A stretch of 64,000 bases of DNA from Hymenobacter radiodurans (GCF_004355185.1 NZ_CP037922.1:1178001-1242000); one strand, 5' to 3'; shown: positions 48,150-56,650, counted from the first letter of the stretch. Notes: a model not told the origin generated them from the letters alone. Made by a program: numbers and translations.

Positions 48150-49017
48150 ATAAGCAATAGTCGTTTGCTTGGGCCCCTTCGCGCAAAACCCAGTTGCCGG
48201 GCTTATTGAGCCAGTGCAGCTTTTCACCGGGAGCTACGCCGCGGGCAAAGTTGAGCGAGCATACATCAATGGTTTCAGTCTCAACACGATTCACCGATAC
48301 GTGCTCCACATATTGAAGCACGAGCTTTTGCTCATCAATGCAGTGCGGATGCAGCGCCAGATTGTGCGAAGGGCTGTTCATGGCCGCCGACGGATACAGG
48401 AGGCCATCGAACTTTTCGCCTAACCCCAAGGCTTCGGTAAGGGCAATGGATAAGCGGTAGCGGTGCTCTTCGCCGGGCTTAATGGGCTGAGTGAAGCAGC
48501 CTGTCATAAACTCAGTCATGAGTCGCTCCGGCTCCGGTAGCTGCTTTAGTGCCTTCCGTAGTACCTTCTCGCGGTCAGAGTGCGGGTCGTCGGCGCAGAG
48601 GTCGGCGTGGCTGAAGCCTGCAATGCGCAACGGCTCCCGGGCCTGCCAGCGGCTGATGATGATTTGGTCGCCTTTTTTTACACCGGCCTCAAAAAATGGT
48701 GGGTGCCAGGTGGCGCTGCAGTAAAACATGGGTACGCCCGCCCGGTTGGCGCGCTGATCGTTTTTTACCCGCTCAGCCGGCGCATACGACACATCGGCGA
48801 AGCGGTGCGGGAGCTTCTCGCAGGGCGTACCCCGGTACAGCAGCAGGCCGGCATCAAAGTCCAGGCAGCGTAGTGAGTGACCCGCGAGTAGCTCACGCAT
48901 CAGTGGTACCAGATCGTCAACGGATTGCTCGCGAAGGTCGAGCTTATGAATAGCGGCTATTTTCTCTTTAATTTCCTTCGCAGCCGATTTGTGGGTGTTG
49001 GGTTGGGAGGAACGCAT
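48148..49017 (-). CDS. RES-domain-like protein
   Basis: 289 residues from ATG 49017. The region about 60-240 resembles the RES domain (NAD+-degrading toxins): LLYRGTPCEKLPHRFADVSY with the Arg, AGVPMFYCSATWHPPFFEAG where the Glu is usual, and FDGLLYPSAAMNSPSHNLAL with the Ser of the signature. The first 50 residues are a Lys/Glu-rich helix. No Xre/DUF2384 antitoxin gene is beside it on either side, so it may be an orphan or work in another role. The assignment rests on the YPS-x-NLAL block and is moderate. Confidence 0.6.
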   Translation of the reverse strand: MRSSQPNTHKSAAKEIKEKIAAIHKLDLREQSVDDLVPLMRELLAGHSLRCLDFDAGLLLYRGTPCEKLPHRFADVSYAPAERVKNDQRANRAGVPMFYCSATWHPPFFEAGVKKGDQIIISRWQAREPLRIAGFSHADLCADDPHSDREKVLRKALKQLPEPERLMTEFMTGCFTQPIKPGEEHRYRLSIALTEALGLGEKFDGLLYPSAAMNSPSHNLALHPHCIDEQKLVLQYVEHVSVNRVETETIDVCSLNFARGVAPGEKLHWLNKPGNWVLREGAQANDYCL

Positions 49018-49068
49018 GGGTGGGAAAGCTGAATAAGTATAGACGAGCTTGGTGGCTATAGAACCTAA

Positions 49069-49115
49069 TGAGACCTCACCCCAGCCCTTCTGGAAAGGGG
49101 CAGAGTGAGGTCTCA
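49069..49115. repeat. Short inverted repeat of the CCTCACCCC family
   Basis: TGAGACCTCAC (49069-49079) faces GTGAGGTCTCA (49105-49115), with CCAGCCCTT/AAGGGG inside. It resembles the inner arms of the element at 33667-33982. Confidence 0.65.
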
Positions 49116-49146
49116 CTGGGGAATCCAGGGTAGTTTACGGCAAAAA

Positions 49147-50106
49147 TTAGCGGCGGTAGCGCTTCTTGCCCTTTTTGTTCTTCACTACTACCAGCGCCAC
49201 TGTGGCAGCCAAGCCCAACCCTAGCGCCCACTTAGAGAAGGCGGTGCTCACCGCCGGCGGTACCGAGGTCACGCCGGTTTCGTCAGCGGTAGCGGGCTGG
49301 GGCACGTAGCGGCCGTGCTTCGGAATGGCTACTTCATCGAAGTTATCTACGAGCGCCTGAAGCTGCTGCAGGAGTTGCGTGCCGTGCATCGGAATGCCGT
49401 GGCCGGTAGCAGCAATTTGGGGCTTCAAATCGGCCAGCAGCGCCACTGATTGGCAGGCCTGGGGCCAGTTGGGCGTGAAATAAGCGGGCGGACCATGTAC
49501 CTCTTGGCGTTGCTCCCACACCGCCGAGCCCGATTCCTGCTTCACGGTCACGAAGGCGTCGCCGGCAAGCAGTACGCGGTCGTGCTCGCGGAAAAACGCA
49601 ACGTGGCCGGGTGTATGGCCGGGCGTATGATACCAGCGCCAGCCGGGCAAGTGCGGTACCGAGCCATCGGCTGGCAGCTCCTGCACCCGGCTGCCGAGGT
49701 CGATGGGCTGCTTGGGGTAGAGAAAAGACAAAGCCGCCATCGCGCCGCCTCCCACGGTTGGGTCGGGTGGGGGATAAGACGAGCGGCCCGTGAGGTAAGG
49801 CAGTTCCAGCTTGTGCGCGTACACGGGCACATCCCACTCGGTGGCCAGCGTAATTAGCGCCCCTACGTGGTCGAAGTGGCCGTGGGTGAGAATGATGGCG
49901 GAGGGCCGCGCCTCCGGGCCAAATATCTCGGCCGCATGGCGACGAATAGTGCCAGCCGAGCCCGGCAGGCCCGCATCTACTAATACCCAGTCAGGGGTTG
50001 GCGCTTCCGGCTCGCGCACATAGTACAGATTGGTAAATACATTACGCAAACCCCAGATACCCGGCGCAACGGCCTGAAGCTGGGGCGTACTAGCTCGGTT
50101 AGCCAT
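49147..50106 (-). CDS. MBL-fold metallo-hydrolase with C-terminal membrane anchor
   Basis: 319 residues from ATG 50106. The binuclear metal motif is in ILTHGHFDHVGAL (HxHxDH, about 75); WRWYHTPGHTPGHVAFF gives the third His, LLAGDAFV the bridging Asp and ATGHGIPMHG the last His. A hydrophobic helix near the C terminus (ALGLGLAATVALVVV) followed by KNKKGKKRYRR would anchor it with the tail inside. It belongs to the glyoxalase II-like/lactonase-like branch; substrate unknown. A long hairpin separates it from the HTTM gene. Confidence 0.88.
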   Translation of the reverse strand: MANRASTPQLQAVAPGIWGLRNVFTNLYYVREPEAPTPDWVLVDAGLPGSAGTIRRHAAEIFGPEARPSAIILTHGHFDHVGALITLATEWDVPVYAHKLELPYLTGRSSYPPPDPTVGGGAMAALSFLYPKQPIDLGSRVQELPADGSVPHLPGWRWYHTPGHTPGHVAFFREHDRVLLAGDAFVTVKQESGSAVWEQRQEVHGPPAYFTPNWPQACQSVALLADLKPQIAATGHGIPMHGTQLLQQLQALVDNFDEVAIPKHGRYVPQPATADETGVTSVPPAVSTAFSKWALGLGLAATVALVVVKNKKGKKRYRR

Positions 50107-50157
50107 ATAGAAATGTGTTTTGGTTAGAGATAATGAAGTAGGTAGGAAGTGATACGC

Positions 50158-50201
50158 CGGGGGGCTTTTTCTGGTTGATTTCAACCAGAAAAAGCCCCCC
50201 G
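50158..50201. terminator. Terminator made of two facing full motif copies
   Basis: 21-bp arms 50158-50178 and 50181-50201, 2-base loop. Each arm contains GGGGGGCTTTTTCTGG or its complement, so the G6 tracts lie at the outside of the stem, opposite to the other terminators. It ends the HTTM gene on the minus strand. Confidence 0.85.
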
Positions 50202-50246
50202 TAAAGCCAGCGGCAACGCACTGGTCAAGGAAATGGCAGAGGCTGC

Positions 50247-51758
50247 TTATTTGGTGGGCAGCGCGGTTTCGCAGCTACAGAGCACTTCCCGAGTGGGCTT
50301 AACCACCCGATAGTTGGGCTGCGAAACTTCCTTCATATAAATGACATCCAGCCGCTGTACGGGGGCATTGCTGGAGTCTTCATTCCATACGCGCAACAGA
50401 TAGTTGCAGTAGTACGGGCGCAGGTAAGCGTTGGAAATGAACAGGTAATTCTCAGAATACTTGCGCCACCGGTCGTTTTTAAACAACGACACCACCGACT
50501 TTGGCTTGGCCAACGTAACGGGCTTTCCCTTGCGATTCAAGTCAATATGTTGGCCTTTAGGCGTGGTGGCATCCAGAATGTACCAGCCGTCATCTTTGAA
50601 AACAGCCGGCGCAAACATGCCCCAGTGCTGATCGACGCGAAACAGATACCCAAACCACCGCAAGGGCTCCGACATGGTGAGTGAAGGCTTGGCAATCGAG
50701 TCGAGGTTCCACCAGCATATGTACGCCAGTAGCAACGTGACCACTCCGTTGCGTAAGCCGTGCAGTATTTGGATGGTCTTGGGGGGTAAATTCAGGCTCG
50801 ATTCCACGTTTACCCGCACCGGGCTGCGCCAGCTATACAGGCGGGCCAAATGGGGCTGCAGGCGCTGCGTGCGCGTCCGCACGTGCCGATCTATCCAGTC
50901 CATGGCTGGTGTCGGCAACAAGCCCAGCACCGAGGCCATATTGATGAGGAAGAATAAGCCCACAAACAACGTCAGGCTGATGCCGAAGTGAAACCCGTAC
51001 ATCACCACCACAAACAGCACCCGCCAGAACGGCACGCCCACCGGGATAAACAGCACAAACGGCAGCAGCAGCTCGGTGTAATAAACTGCGAAGGTGAGAA
51101 AGCGCATCACCTCCGGAAACTGGTACAGAATCCGGCCGCCCGGCATCAACACTTGGTCGAGGCTAAGAGCGTAGTAGATGGCGGTGCCTTCCGTGGTCCA
51201 TTCGGGGGCATTTTTGAGCAACGCCGTACACCAGTACACCAGTGCCAGCTGCACCACATACGCCACCGTGGCTGCGCTGAAGTACGAATACGAAGCTGGC
51301 TTAGGCTCCGTTCGGCCCGCATCGGCGGAGTACATACGACCCCAAGGCAGAAAAATGCCCCAGAACAGCAGCATCCGCAGCAAATCGTCGCCGCCCTGCC
51401 CGATGATGGGGTTCCTATTTTGCAGCGACACCAGCAGCAGCCACGATACCACCGTTGCTAAGCGGGTTTTGTAGCCCAGCAGCAGTAGTATGGCAAACCC
51501 AGCCGCCACCAAAAACAGCAGCGCCTGTATTTGCCACAACCCACTGATGTTGTGCAGACTAACTTGGTAAGCATTCCAGTTGCGCTCGTACAGCACATGC
51601 AGCGGCAGAATGCCCATGTTGGCATAGTGCGCCTCCAAATCGGTGCTGCGGATGGCAAGGTCGGTCAGAACAACGGCGGCTGTTGCTATGCGCAGCAAGG
51701 CCAGCGCCCGCAGGTCGAGCACGAACGGCCGGCGCAAAAAATCGAGGACACGGGTCAT
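50247..51758 (-). CDS. HTTM-domain membrane protein (vitamin K carboxylase-like fold)
   Basis: 503 residues from ATG 51758 (a longer frame reaches 51854, but this start gives the usual N terminus). Residues 1-290 form the HTTM membrane domain: ALALLRIATAAVVLTDLAIR, AHYANMGILPLHVL, SLQNRNPIIGQGGDDLLRMLLFWGIFLPWG, EWTTEGTAIYYALSLDQV and MYGFHFGISLTLFVG. The region around GQGGDDLLR is the family's conserved loop. The C-terminal 150 residues are soluble (RVDQHWGMFAPAVFKDDGW). It shares its fold with gamma-glutamyl carboxylase; the bacterial function is unknown. A motif copy (51771-51776) lies just before the start. Confidence 0.87.
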   Translation of the reverse strand: MTRVLDFLRRPFVLDLRALALLRIATAAVVLTDLAIRSTDLEAHYANMGILPLHVLYERNWNAYQVSLHNISGLWQIQALLFLVAAGFAILLLLGYKTRLATVVSWLLLVSLQNRNPIIGQGGDDLLRMLLFWGIFLPWGRMYSADAGRTEPKPASYSYFSAATVAYVVQLALVYWCTALLKNAPEWTTEGTAIYYALSLDQVLMPGGRILYQFPEVMRFLTFAVYYTELLLPFVLFIPVGVPFWRVLFVVVMYGFHFGISLTLFVGLFFLINMASVLGLLPTPAMDWIDRHVRTRTQRLQPHLARLYSWRSPVRVNVESSLNLPPKTIQILHGLRNGVVTLLLAYICWWNLDSIAKPSLTMSEPLRWFGYLFRVDQHWGMFAPAVFKDDGWYILDATTPKGQHIDLNRKGKPVTLAKPKSVVSLFKNDRWRKYSENYLFISNAYLRPYYCNYLLRVWNEDSSNAPVQRLDVIYMKEVSQPNYRVVKPTREVLCSCETALPTK

Positions 51759-51880
51759 AGGAGCCGCGCTGGGGGGCAAAATGGGAGAAAAAAGAAAGCG
51801 AAAAGGTACGCCACCGAGTTGGATGGTTTGCCTTTTCGCCTTCAAAAAGAGCAACCGACTTTTAAGGTCGGAATCAGAAA

Positions 51881-52564
51881 TTAGTTTGTCGTGGTGCCGG
51901 TAGTAGAGCCACTGGTGGTGCTACCGCTGGTAGAACCCATTGTGCTACTGCCACTAGTAGTGCCAGTGGTGGTACGACCTGACGTGGTGCCGGTGGTCGT
52001 ACGGCCTGACGTAGTGCCGGTAGTAGTACTACCTGACGTGGTGCCGGTAGTGGTCCGGCCAGTACCCGTAGTAGTGCTACCCGATGTGGTACGGGTATTT
52101 GTGCGGCCCGACGTAGTACCGGTAGTAGAAGTGCGGGTAGACTGTGTAGCCGTGGTACGGCCACTAGTTGTGCCAGCAGTAGTTCCAGCAGTGGTACCGA
52201 CCGTAGTGCCCGTGGTGCTGCCGGCCGTTGAGCCAGCGGTAATAGTGCCCGCCGTGGTGCTACCGGCTGTCATGGTGCCTGTGGTAGAACCGGTGGTCAT
52301 GGTACCGGCGGTGCTGCCCGCCGTCATCGTGCCAGCGGTGGTTCCTCGGGTCGTACCGGCTGTGGTAGAGCCTGCAGTTACGCTTCCGGTAGTGGCACCA
52401 GCCGTAGTTCCATAGGTAGTGCCCGTAGTGGCACTTGTAGTGGTGCCCGTAGTCGAGCCGGTGCTACCGGTGGTCGAGCCTGCGGTAGTTTGTGCAGTGG
52501 CGCTAGCCGAAACAAAGACTGCTGCCAAAAGGGCTGCGAACGAAACAAAAGATGACTTTTTCAT
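51881..52564 (-). CDS. Secreted Thr/Ser/Gly-rich repeat protein
   Basis: 227 residues from ATG 52564. Residues 1-23 are a signal peptide (KKSSFVSFAALLAAVFVSASATAQ). The mature chain is almost only Thr, Gly, Ser, with some Ala, Arg and Met, in short repeats such as TSGRTTTGTTSGRTTTG and TAGTMTAGSTAGTM. No domain can be assigned. Like the next gene it starts MKKS and ends in Gly/Thr; both lie on the same strand with a terminator between. Such chains tend to be disordered and could be O-glycosylated (Bacteroidota modify D-S/T-x sites, rare here) or serve as a surface layer; that is inference. Confidence 0.7.
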   Translation of the reverse strand: MKKSSFVSFAALLAAVFVSASATAQTTAGSTTGSTGSTTGTTTSATTGTTYGTTAGATTGSVTAGSTTAGTTRGTTAGTMTAGSTAGTMTTGSTTGTMTAGSTTAGTITAGSTAGSTTGTTVGTTAGTTAGTTSGRTTATQSTRTSTTGTTSGRTNTRTTSGSTTTGTGRTTTGTTSGSTTTGTTSGRTTTGTTSGRTTTGTTSGSSTMGSTSGSTTSGSTTGTTTN

Positions 52565-52703
52565 AGCTTTTTGAGAATGAGTGATAAGAACATGAACAGT
52601 AGCATAACAGAAACCATAAACGGTAACTTGTAAGCTGGTAAGCAACTTAAGAGTAGGCCTACGGTCGAAAAATGACCTCCGAAACCAACTTCTATCTATA
52701 AAA

Positions 52704-52737
52704 AGAGGGATAATTACTAGACAGTAATTATCCCTCT
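52704..52737 (-). terminator. Intrinsic terminator
   Basis: 15-bp arms AGAGGGATAATTACT (52704-52718) and its complement (52723-52737), followed by T5 on the minus strand, directly after the Thr-rich lipoprotein gene. Confidence 0.88.
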
Positions 52738-52774
52738 GGTCTTAGGTTATATGTTCAAATGAATGAACATGACC

Positions 52775-53203
52775 CTAGCGGGTGGTTGTGCCCGTAGTAG
52801 TGGAGCCCGTAGTAGTGCTACCTGAAGTAGTACCGGTGGTGGTACCAGTAGTGGTGCCCGTGGTAGTACCCATGGTCGTGCTACCGCTGGTGCTACCCGA
52901 CGTGCTACCCATAGTAGTGGTGCCAGTAGTACCCGTTGTGGTTGAACCAGTCGTGGTGCCGGTAGTAGTAGTGCCGGTGGTGGTACCGCTGGTGCTGCCG
53001 GTATCATAAGTCGTGCTGCCGCTGGTGCTGCCCGAAGTAGAGCCGCTGGTGCTACCAGTTGAAGTGTCGCTGGTGGTACCCGTGGTGCTACCGCTGGTCG
53101 TGGCGCTATCAGTGCCAGTAGAGGCGCAAGATGACATCAGCGAAGCTGATACAAACATGCCGGCGAATGCGAGAGTCGAGAGAAGAATCCGTGATTTTTT
53201 CAT
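52775..53203 (-). CDS. Thr/Ser/Gly-rich lipoprotein
   Basis: 142 residues with a lipoprotein signal (KKSRILLSTLAFAGMFVSASLMSSCA; Cys about residue 26). The mature part is Thr/Ser/Gly only, with Asp and one or two Met/Tyr, e.g. GSTSGSTSGSTSGSTTYD and TTTGTTTGSTTTGTTG, ending GTTTR. Clearly related in composition to the gene at 51881 and the remnant at 53469. Anchored to a membrane by lipid; function unknown. Confidence 0.7.
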   Translation of the reverse strand: MKKSRILLSTLAFAGMFVSASLMSSCASTGTDSATTSGSTTGTTSDTSTGSTSGSTSGSTSGSTTYDTGSTSGTTTGTTTTGTTTGSTTTGTTGTTTMGSTSGSTSGSTTMGTTTGTTTGTTTGTTSGSTTTGSTTTGTTTR

Positions 53204-53468
53204 TGGAAGGATTAGTTGGTGAATGGGTTAAACCAGAGCGGGATAGAATTCAAGGAGCCCCTTCTACGTGCAAACCGAAAGAAATAGTTACTGATAGATG
53301 CATTTATTTTTATGGACGTTTCAAAATAATAGACAATAAATCAAGGTTTTAATTATAAAAACTCGCCTGTAGGCCCTGATTTTACTACTATTGCAGGGTT
53401 AAATAAGAATCAGATATAGATCTGTAATTAGAGAGTAAAACAGTTGTAGGGGGCTTTTTAGCTATCGA
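53204..53468. other. AT-rich gap before the Thr-rich lipoprotein gene
   Basis: About 265 bases, distinctly richer in A and T than its surroundings. No gene is supported; the promoter of the lipoprotein gene should lie here. A single short-tract motif variant, AGGGGGCTTTTTAGC, is near 53449. Confidence 0.4.
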
Positions 53469-53749
53469 TTAGCGGGTTGTAGAACTACTATATACTCCAG
53501 CACCCGCACCTGCACTAGTAGCATCTGCGCCAGCCATTGAACCAGTTGGGCCTGCCGGTAAACTGTGGTGGTGCATACTGTTATGTCTGTGGTCGTACCA
53601 GCAATACCTATTGTTGAGTCAGCAGTAGTACTAGGGGCTGGTGGGCCGGGGAAAGTTTCGTCATCGCGGAGAACAACGCCTGCTGATAAGCCCATAACGC
53701 CAGTCGCAGTGGCCGATAGTAACAGCGCAATTAGAATGAAAAGTGATTT
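53469..53749 (-). pseudogene. Decayed third member of the Thr/Ser/Gly-rich cluster
   Basis: In one frame a hydrophobic signal-like start (KSLFILIALLLSATATGVMG) runs into VVLRDDETFPGPPAPSTT and TTDITVCTTTVY; then, with one base added near 53557, comes PAGPTGSMAGADATSAG … VYSSSTTR and a TAA at 53469-53471. The tail, ending SSSTTR, recalls the neighbour's TGTTTR. No ATG, GTG or TTG start is found in frame before the signal; an in-frame stop lies upstream. Missing start plus frameshift suggest a remnant, unless sequence errors explain both. Confidence 0.5.
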
Positions 53750-53898
53750 ACCTGTACTACACGTTTGAGATGGAGGGATAACGAAACACTTATCTTTAAT
53801 GTATTCAAACTAATCAACCGCATTATGTGTGGCTCGTATGGCTACTAAACGCTACGTTTCAGCGTAGCCGTTTGTGTTTGGAAGTAGTCGTATCCTCT

Positions 53899-54303
53899 AT
53901 GAAAAATCAGCCCGCCGTTATCTTGTTCGATGGAGTTTGTAACCTCTGCAACGGCTTCGTGCAGTTCGTTATTAACCACGACTCCGGGAGGCATTTTCGG
54001 TTTACTTCGCTGCAATCGGAGGCGGGTCAGAAGCTGCTGACTCAATACGGCACAACCGTAACTCCCACTCCCGAAACAGTAGTATTGATTGAGCAAGGAC
54101 AGGTATTTACTCACTCCACGGCCGTACTGCGCATCCTGCGTGGCTTAGGCGGAGCCTGGCAATTGCTGTACGTGGGTATTCTGCTGCCGCGCGCGCTGCG
54201 CGACGCGCTGTACCGTTTCGTGGCGCGGCACCGCTACCAATGGTTTGGCCAGCAAGAGTCGTGCATGTTACCTACACCTGAACTGGCACAACGCTTTTTA
54301 TAG
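53899..54303 (+). CDS. DCC family thiol-disulfide oxidoreductase-like protein
   Basis: 134 residues from ATG 53899. ILFDGVCNLCNGFVQFVINHD carries the DxxCxxC signature that names the DCC/YuxK family of thioredoxin-fold proteins. FTSLQSEAGQKLL, VVLIEQGQVFTHSTAVLRILRGLGG and the final block with YRFVARHRYQWFGQQESCMLP match the family to the end. The redox partner is unknown. Single gene, no terminator evident before the converging marR gene. Confidence 0.9.
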   Translation: MKNQPAVILFDGVCNLCNGFVQFVINHDSGRHFRFTSLQSEAGQKLLTQYGTTVTPTPETVVLIEQGQVFTHSTAVLRILRGLGGAWQLLYVGILLPRALRDALYRFVARHRYQWFGQQESCMLPTPELAQRFL

Positions 54304-54350
54304 ACTAGAGCGCTTCTAGAAAGTACCTGTACTCGAAGCGTCCAGCCAGC

Positions 54351-54815
54351 CTATGTAGCCGCCGCCTCGGTGACGGCGGGCAGCAATGTTTTTAGCTGCT
54401 TGAGCACCGCCGCATCGGCACCCATAGAGGCGAAAAACCGACTCTCAAATTCTTCTACGGCCCATGCGGCCTGCACCGCCGCCCGTACACCCGCCGGAGT
54501 AAGACTTATGGCTTTGGCGCGGGTATCGGTGGCATGTTCAGCGCGCAGGAGTAGGCCTTTGGCCTGCAGTGTACGGAGCAGCTTACTGGTCATCATCTTA
54601 TCGATGCGGGCGTGGACTGCTAAGTCCGTCTGCGTAATTGTACCCTGCTGGCCCAGCCAATAGGCTGCCGCCAGCACCACAAACTGAGCATGGGTGAGCC
54701 CAAATTGCTCCAGTGCCTTCTTTATTTCCCGCTGCCAATGATTGCTGACCTGCCAAAGCAAAAAGCCAGGGCTGTCATCTGGGCTTTCAAAGGAAAAAAG
54801 CGAGTGGGCAACCAT
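54351..54815 (-). CDS. MarR-family transcriptional regulator
   Basis: 154 residues with a MarR-type winged helix: FLLWQVSNHWQREIKKALEQFGLTHAQFVVLAA (dimer helix and H1/H2), GTITQTDLAVHARIDKMMTSKLLRTLQAKG (recognition helix), LLRAEHATDTRAKAISLTPAG (wing) and a C-terminal dimer helix. No Cys is visible, so it probably senses a ligand rather than oxidation by a thiol. It is divergent from the oxidoreductase gene at 55194; the dyad at 55107-55130 is a good operator candidate. Confidence 0.9.
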   Translation of the reverse strand: MVAHSLFSFESPDDSPGFLLWQVSNHWQREIKKALEQFGLTHAQFVVLAAAYWLGQQGTITQTDLAVHARIDKMMTSKLLRTLQAKGLLLRAEHATDTRAKAISLTPAGVRAAVQAAWAVEEFESRFFASMGADAAVLKQLKTLLPAVTEAAAT

Positions 54816-55193
54816 CGTGCGTAGTCATGAGAAGTAAGTGAACAGAATCTGCCGCTTCATCATACGGACAGGTGCATAATGGTGCTTAAAAAGCCCCCCA
54901 GTAATTTTTTAAGCCATGTTTGATCTCTCAAAGGAATCAGTACATTCGAGCTGCCGCCGTGATAAACTAATCAGATCATAGCGCCTCGCTAGCACAGCAT
55001 GCATGGCTAGCCAACGAGCTAGATATAGCGCCCTCACCAGAGGAGAGAAAGCTTGATCTGAGTCAATAAGAGCGCATTTTATTAGCAAGGTGAGTAGTAA
55101 TCGAGATTATAGTAATCATGTTTACTATAACTATGCGTGCGCTTTTTGCTTTCTCTGCGTACTAAATTCTATTCCCTCACTTACGCTACATTC
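54816..55193. other. Regulatory region between marR and the oxidoreductase gene
   Basis: About 380 bases. It holds a dyad near marR, GCTTAAAAA (54884-54892) and TTTTTAAGC (54906-54914), with a complete motif copy in the loop (54894-54899), and the perfect palindrome at 55107-55130. No gene is supported. Confidence 0.5.
55107..55130. promoter_or_regulatory. Perfect palindrome, candidate MarR operator
   Basis: TTATAGTAA (55107-55115) and TTACTATAA (55122-55130) pair perfectly around TCATGT. The length and AT-rich character fit MarR operators, and it lies 64 bases before the oxidoreductase ATG. The match to this particular MarR protein is inferred from position. Confidence 0.6.
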
Positions 55194-56198
55194 ATGCAAG
55201 TTTTACAACTCGATGGCATCAACCAGCCACTAGTTATTCAGGAAGTACCTACCCCCACACCAGCCGCTGGCGAAGTGCTGGTAGAACTTCGGGCCGCGGC
55301 CTTCAATCACCGCGATGTCTGGATTCAGAAGGGGCAATATGGTGGCCTTAAATTCCCGTGCATTCTGGGTTCCGATGGGGCTGGCGTAATAAGCGCCGTG
55401 GGGGAGGGAGGCGATGAGTCGCTGTTAGGCCAAGCGGTAGTTATTAATCCGGGCCATAACTGGGGCGACAACCCGAGGGCTCAAGCGAAAAACTTCAAGA
55501 TTCTGGGCTTGCCCGATCAGGGTACGTTTGCTGAGTACATCAGCGTTCCCGCCCACTATGTGCGAGCCATGCCGGCCCATTTGAGCTTTGAGCAAGCCGC
55601 TGCGCTGCCCCTTGGCGGGCTTACCGCTTACCGCGCAGCCTTCACCCGGGCAGAATTGCAGGCGGGCGAGCGAGTACTCATCACGGGTATCGGTGGGGGA
55701 GTAGCAGTGCTGGCGCTGCAGATGGCCGTAGCACGCGGCGCTGAGGTGTGGGTAACGTCCAGTTCGGTTGAAAAGCTGGCTCGGGCCCAAGAGCTAGGTG
55801 CGAAAGGTGGAGCCAATTACAACGACGAAAACTGGGTGGCCGACCTCACGAAGGAGGCTGGGGGGCTTTTTGACGTAATTATAGATAGTGCTGCTGGTCC
55901 CAGCTTCAATGCCTTGCTTGATGCTGCCGCCCCTGGTGGTCGTATCGTGTTCTTTGGTGGCACGCTGGGGGCTATTCCGCAGGTGCCGCCGGCAAAGGTA
56001 TTCTGGAAGCAACTCACCATCCTCGGCTCCACGATGGGCACGGAGCAAGATTTTGCCGCTATGGTGAGCTTGGTAGAGGAAAAGCAGATTGTTCCGGTCG
56101 TAGATCAGGTATTTCCGCTCGCCGAGGGAGAAGCTGCCATCCGCCGTCTGGCCGACGGCGCACAGTTCGGTAAAGTAGTCCTTAGAGTTAAGGACTAG
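55194..56198 (+). CDS. Zinc-type alcohol dehydrogenase-like/quinone oxidoreductase (MDR)
   Basis: 334 residues from ATG 55194. MDR family: an N-terminal GroES-like domain (AAAFNHRDVWIQKGQYGGLKFP, ILGSDGAGVISAVG) and a Rossmann domain with GIGGGVAVLALQMAVARGAEVW as nucleotide loop. The catalytic-zinc Cys of true alcohol dehydrogenases is absent (NHRDVW), and the structural zinc Cys cluster is missing, so it is of the zinc-free quinone oxidoreductase/enoyl reductase type, using NADPH. Divergent marR suggests induction by a small aromatic or quinone-like compound. A motif copy lies at 55860-55865. Confidence 0.9.
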   Translation: MQVLQLDGINQPLVIQEVPTPTPAAGEVLVELRAAAFNHRDVWIQKGQYGGLKFPCILGSDGAGVISAVGEGGDESLLGQAVVINPGHNWGDNPRAQAKNFKILGLPDQGTFAEYISVPAHYVRAMPAHLSFEQAAALPLGGLTAYRAAFTRAELQAGERVLITGIGGGVAVLALQMAVARGAEVWVTSSSVEKLARAQELGAKGGANYNDENWVADLTKEAGGLFDVIIDSAAGPSFNALLDAAAPGGRIVFFGGTLGAIPQVPPAKVFWKQLTILGSTMGTEQDFAAMVSLVEEKQIVPVVDQVFPLAEGEAAIRRLADGAQFGKVVLRVKD

Positions 56199-56372
56199 AG
56201 CGCGGATTTCGGGCTTTTAAAGAAGGCTAAAATAGAGTAAGTAGAGGCGGTGTTTTAGATGCCAATCTGCGGAAAAATACAAGCTGATAATAGGCAAATC
56301 AGGGAATGAAAATGATGCTAAAGCTGTTGTCTTTTTGACTGCTTTTCTGATGTATACCTTACTGCTCTGGCT

Positions 56373-56630
56373 ATGAAATCACCCGCTGAATACCTTACTG
56401 GTCCGGTTTTTCAACTGACTTATCCTACCGGCGAAACTGATGAGTCGGTGCCGGTCGTTACCTACGACGATGCATTGCGGGCGCTGGAAGAAGCGTTGGC
56501 TGACGCGGAAGAGTACAAGTATTTGTTGCTGCGTGCTATCCGTCGCAATGCCTCGGACGCAGTTGCTCCTGAAGGCACTATAATTACTCCCGAAATGCCG
56601 GTAGTTCCTATGTATGCCGAAGCGGCTTAG
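56373..56630 (+). CDS. Small hypothetical protein
   Basis: 85 residues, acidic, with an amphipathic helix in the middle (YDDALRALEEALADAEEYKYLLLRAIRR) and ends of extended type. No family recognised. A clear start after AT-rich DNA and a strong terminator 20 bases after the stop support a real gene. Confidence 0.7.
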   Translation: MKSPAEYLTGPVFQLTYPTGETDESVPVVTYDDALRALEEALADAEEYKYLLLRAIRRNASDAVAPEGTIITPEMPVVPMYAEAA

Positions 56631-56650
56631 AGTATTAATCTAGTGATAAT

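Noticed and set aside
50781..50786. GGGGGGTAAATTC as a motif copy
   Set aside because: The invariant C after the G6 tract is T; treated as a near-miss and not counted.
51891..52415. Plus-strand Val/Pro-rich open frame opposite the Thr-rich gene
   Set aside because: It is the mirror of the repeat codons, has no signal peptide, and lies antisense to a gene with one.
51881..53203. Possible CRISPR-like or tandem-repeat array
   Set aside because: The periodicity is that of Thr/Ser/Gly codons behind good signal peptides; there are no constant repeats with unique spacers.
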